The notes beneath the pieces are model-generated. The model searched no databases. It saw nothing but the letters and a program-made list of their open reading frames with translations, and was not told where the DNA came from. Shown piece by piece: positions 4,543-5,603 of a stretch of 5,603 nucleotides of DNA; positions within the stretch are counted from its first letter, which is position 1, and the number at the start of each line of letters is the position of its first letter. Source of the DNA: Sphingomonadaceae bacterium (lineage in GTDB: Bacteria > Pseudomonadota > Alphaproteobacteria > Sphingomonadales > Sphingomonadaceae); contig JAFAZM010000261.1 of the NCBI GenBank assembly GCA_019239785.1, positions 1 to 5,603 on the forward strand. Direction: 5' to 3'. The position numbers and the translations under genes were made by a program.

Positions 4543-5603
4543 ATGAACGAGATCGAGGGGATCGGCGAGGCGGTGACGGGCGGGATGCTCGCCCGGGCGG
4601 TCGAGCCGGAAGCCGGCGAGCATGGCGAGGCCGAGCCCGGCAATTGCCTCAATTGCGGCGCCGCGCTGCAGGGCCCTTATTGCCACAGCTGCGGCCAGAC
4701 CGCCCATGTCCACCGCAGCCTCGCCGCCTTCTGGCACGATCTCGCCCATGGCGTGCTCCATTTCGAGGGCAAGATCTGGCGGACGCTGCCGATGCTCGCC
4801 TGGCGGCCGGGCGAGCTGACCCGGCGCTATATCGCCGGCGAGCGCGCGCGCTTCGTCTCGCCGATGGCGTTGTTCCTCTTCTCCGTTTTCCTGATGTTCG
4901 CAATCTTCTCGCTGGTCGGCGGGCCCTTCGCCTTCCGCAACAACAATTTGTCGGCCGGCGACCTCAGCCCCGCCGGGCAGCGCGCCGCGGTCGAGGAACG
5001 GTTCCACGAGCAGGACGCGGCCACGCGCCAGCGCCTCGACGGGCTGCGCGCCCGGCGCGCTGACCGGCTCGCCCATGGCCGCGACACCGCCGTGGTCGAC
5101 GCACAGATCCGCAGCAACGAAGAGGGCGCGCGGCTGCAGCAGCAGGTGTACGCGCAGACGATCGCCACGATCGAGGCCGCGGCGCAGCGGCAGCGCGGCC
5201 AGGCCCCTGCCGGGCAGGCCGCTGGCGCCGACGACAACGAGCGCGTCGACGTCAACGTCAGCGAGCCGCGGAGCAACTTCGAATGGGTCAACGAGGCCTG
5301 GCGCAATGCGAAGCGCAACCCGGAGCTGCTCGCCTTCCGCCTGCAGAGCAACGCCTACAAATTCTCTTGGGCTTTGATCCCGATCTCGGTGCCCTTGCTC
5401 TGGCTGCTCTTCCTGCACCGGCGGCGCTACCGGCGCTACAAGGCCTTCGACCACGCCGTCTTCGTCACCTATTCGATCGCCTTCATGAGCCTGGGGCTGG
5501 TCGCGCTCAGCCTGCTCAGGCCGCTCGGCATCGGCGACACCATCATCGGCCTCGCCATCGTGCTGGTGCCGCCCATCCACATCTACCGGCAGCTGCGCGG
5601 CGC
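4543..5603 (+). CDS. DUF3667-type membrane protein with N-terminal zinc ribbon (partial, 3' end outside window)
   Basis: An open frame from ATG 4543 runs without a stop to the window end, giving 353 residues. A GGGGGCGGA stretch just before the ATG can serve as ribosome-binding site. After an acidic lead, C35-x2-C38 and C47-x2-C50 form a four-cysteine zinc ribbon, in NCLNCGAALQGPYCHSCGQ, the hallmark of DUF3667 proteins; the following KIWRTLPMLAWRPGELTRRY (77-96) and GERARFVSP also fit. A first membrane helix lies at about 106-127. Then comes a long Gln/Arg/Glu/Ala-rich segment (about 140-260), probably helical. Further membrane helices are at about 275-291, 304-325 and 333-346. It is an inner-membrane protein of unknown function. 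It is divergent from the antitoxin across 47 bp and may share control with it. Family assignment is by pattern; function is not known. Confidence 0.85.
   Translation, partial: MNEIEGIGEAVTGGMLARAVEPEAGEHGEAEPGNCLNCGAALQGPYCHSCGQTAHVHRSLAAFWHDLAHGVLHFEGKIWRTLPMLAWRPGELTRRYIAGERARFVSPMALFLFSVFLMFAIFSLVGGPFAFRNNNLSAGDLSPAGQRAAVEERFHEQDAATRQRLDGLRARRADRLAHGRDTAVVDAQIRSNEEGARLQQQVYAQTIATIEAAAQRQRGQAPAGQAAGADDNERVDVNVSEPRSNFEWVNEAWRNAKRNPELLAFRLQSNAYKFSWALIPISVPLLWLLFLHRRRYRRYKAFDHAVFVTYSIAFMSLGLVALSLLRPLGIGDTIIGLAIVLVPPIHIYRQLRG

Noticed and set aside
4492..5580. 362-codon minus-strand frame opposite the DUF3667 gene
   Set aside because: The + strand frame has the zinc ribbon, membrane helices and a ribosome-binding site. 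The minus frame is rich in Arg, Glu, Gly and Ala with no recognisable domain.
1..5603. tRNA, rRNA, CRISPR arrays, insertion sequences or phage genes
   Set aside because: I looked for cloverleaf-like segments, regularly spaced repeats, transposase or integrase motifs and terminal repeats, and saw none.

Overview
The window looks like chromosomal DNA from a GC-rich alphaproteobacterium, most likely a sphingomonad. This rests on the high GC content, the nadD-rsfS-rlmH-envC order, the form of the individual proteins and the CCTCCCC/GGGGAGG intergenic hairpins. I ran no database search, so the taxonomic call is recognition only.

Left part (1-1122): the last 50 codons of a biotin-dependent acyl-CoA carboxylase alpha subunit (biotinyl domain with EAMKMEN), a possible terminator hairpin, then a complete MipA/OmpV-family outer-membrane protein gene, all on the + strand. 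That gene converges on the next block across a short gap holding a perfect 9-bp hairpin.

Middle part (1123-4495), all on the - strand and read right to left: an RHH-type antitoxin, a RelE/ParE-type toxin, nadD (NAD synthesis), rsfS (ribosomal silencing factor), rlmH (23S rRNA methyltransferase) and an EnvC-like murein hydrolase activator with a degenerate LytM domain. From antitoxin to rlmH the genes are almost gapless (GTGA overlap, ATGA overlap, 9 nt, 0 nt), so they read as one operon. A 96-97 nt gap with a second hairpin separates rlmH from envC. The nadD-rsfS-rlmH-envC core is conserved housekeeping; the toxin-antitoxin pair joined to its front is the unusual part, and its GC content is visibly lower than that of its neighbours.

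Right part (4543-5603): after only 47 bp, a divergent + strand gene runs off the window end. It encodes a DUF3667-type membrane protein with an N-terminal four-cysteine zinc ribbon. The 47-bp gap is an A/T-rich island with repeated TGTA tetramers and a plausible promoter placed so close to the antitoxin ATG that the transcript could be leaderless.

Most of the window is ordinary. The best candidates for follow-up are the overlap coupling of the toxin-antitoxin pair to nadD-rsfS-rlmH, the compact divergent control region, and the uncharacterised DUF3667 protein. I do not see convincing evidence for a wholly new system.
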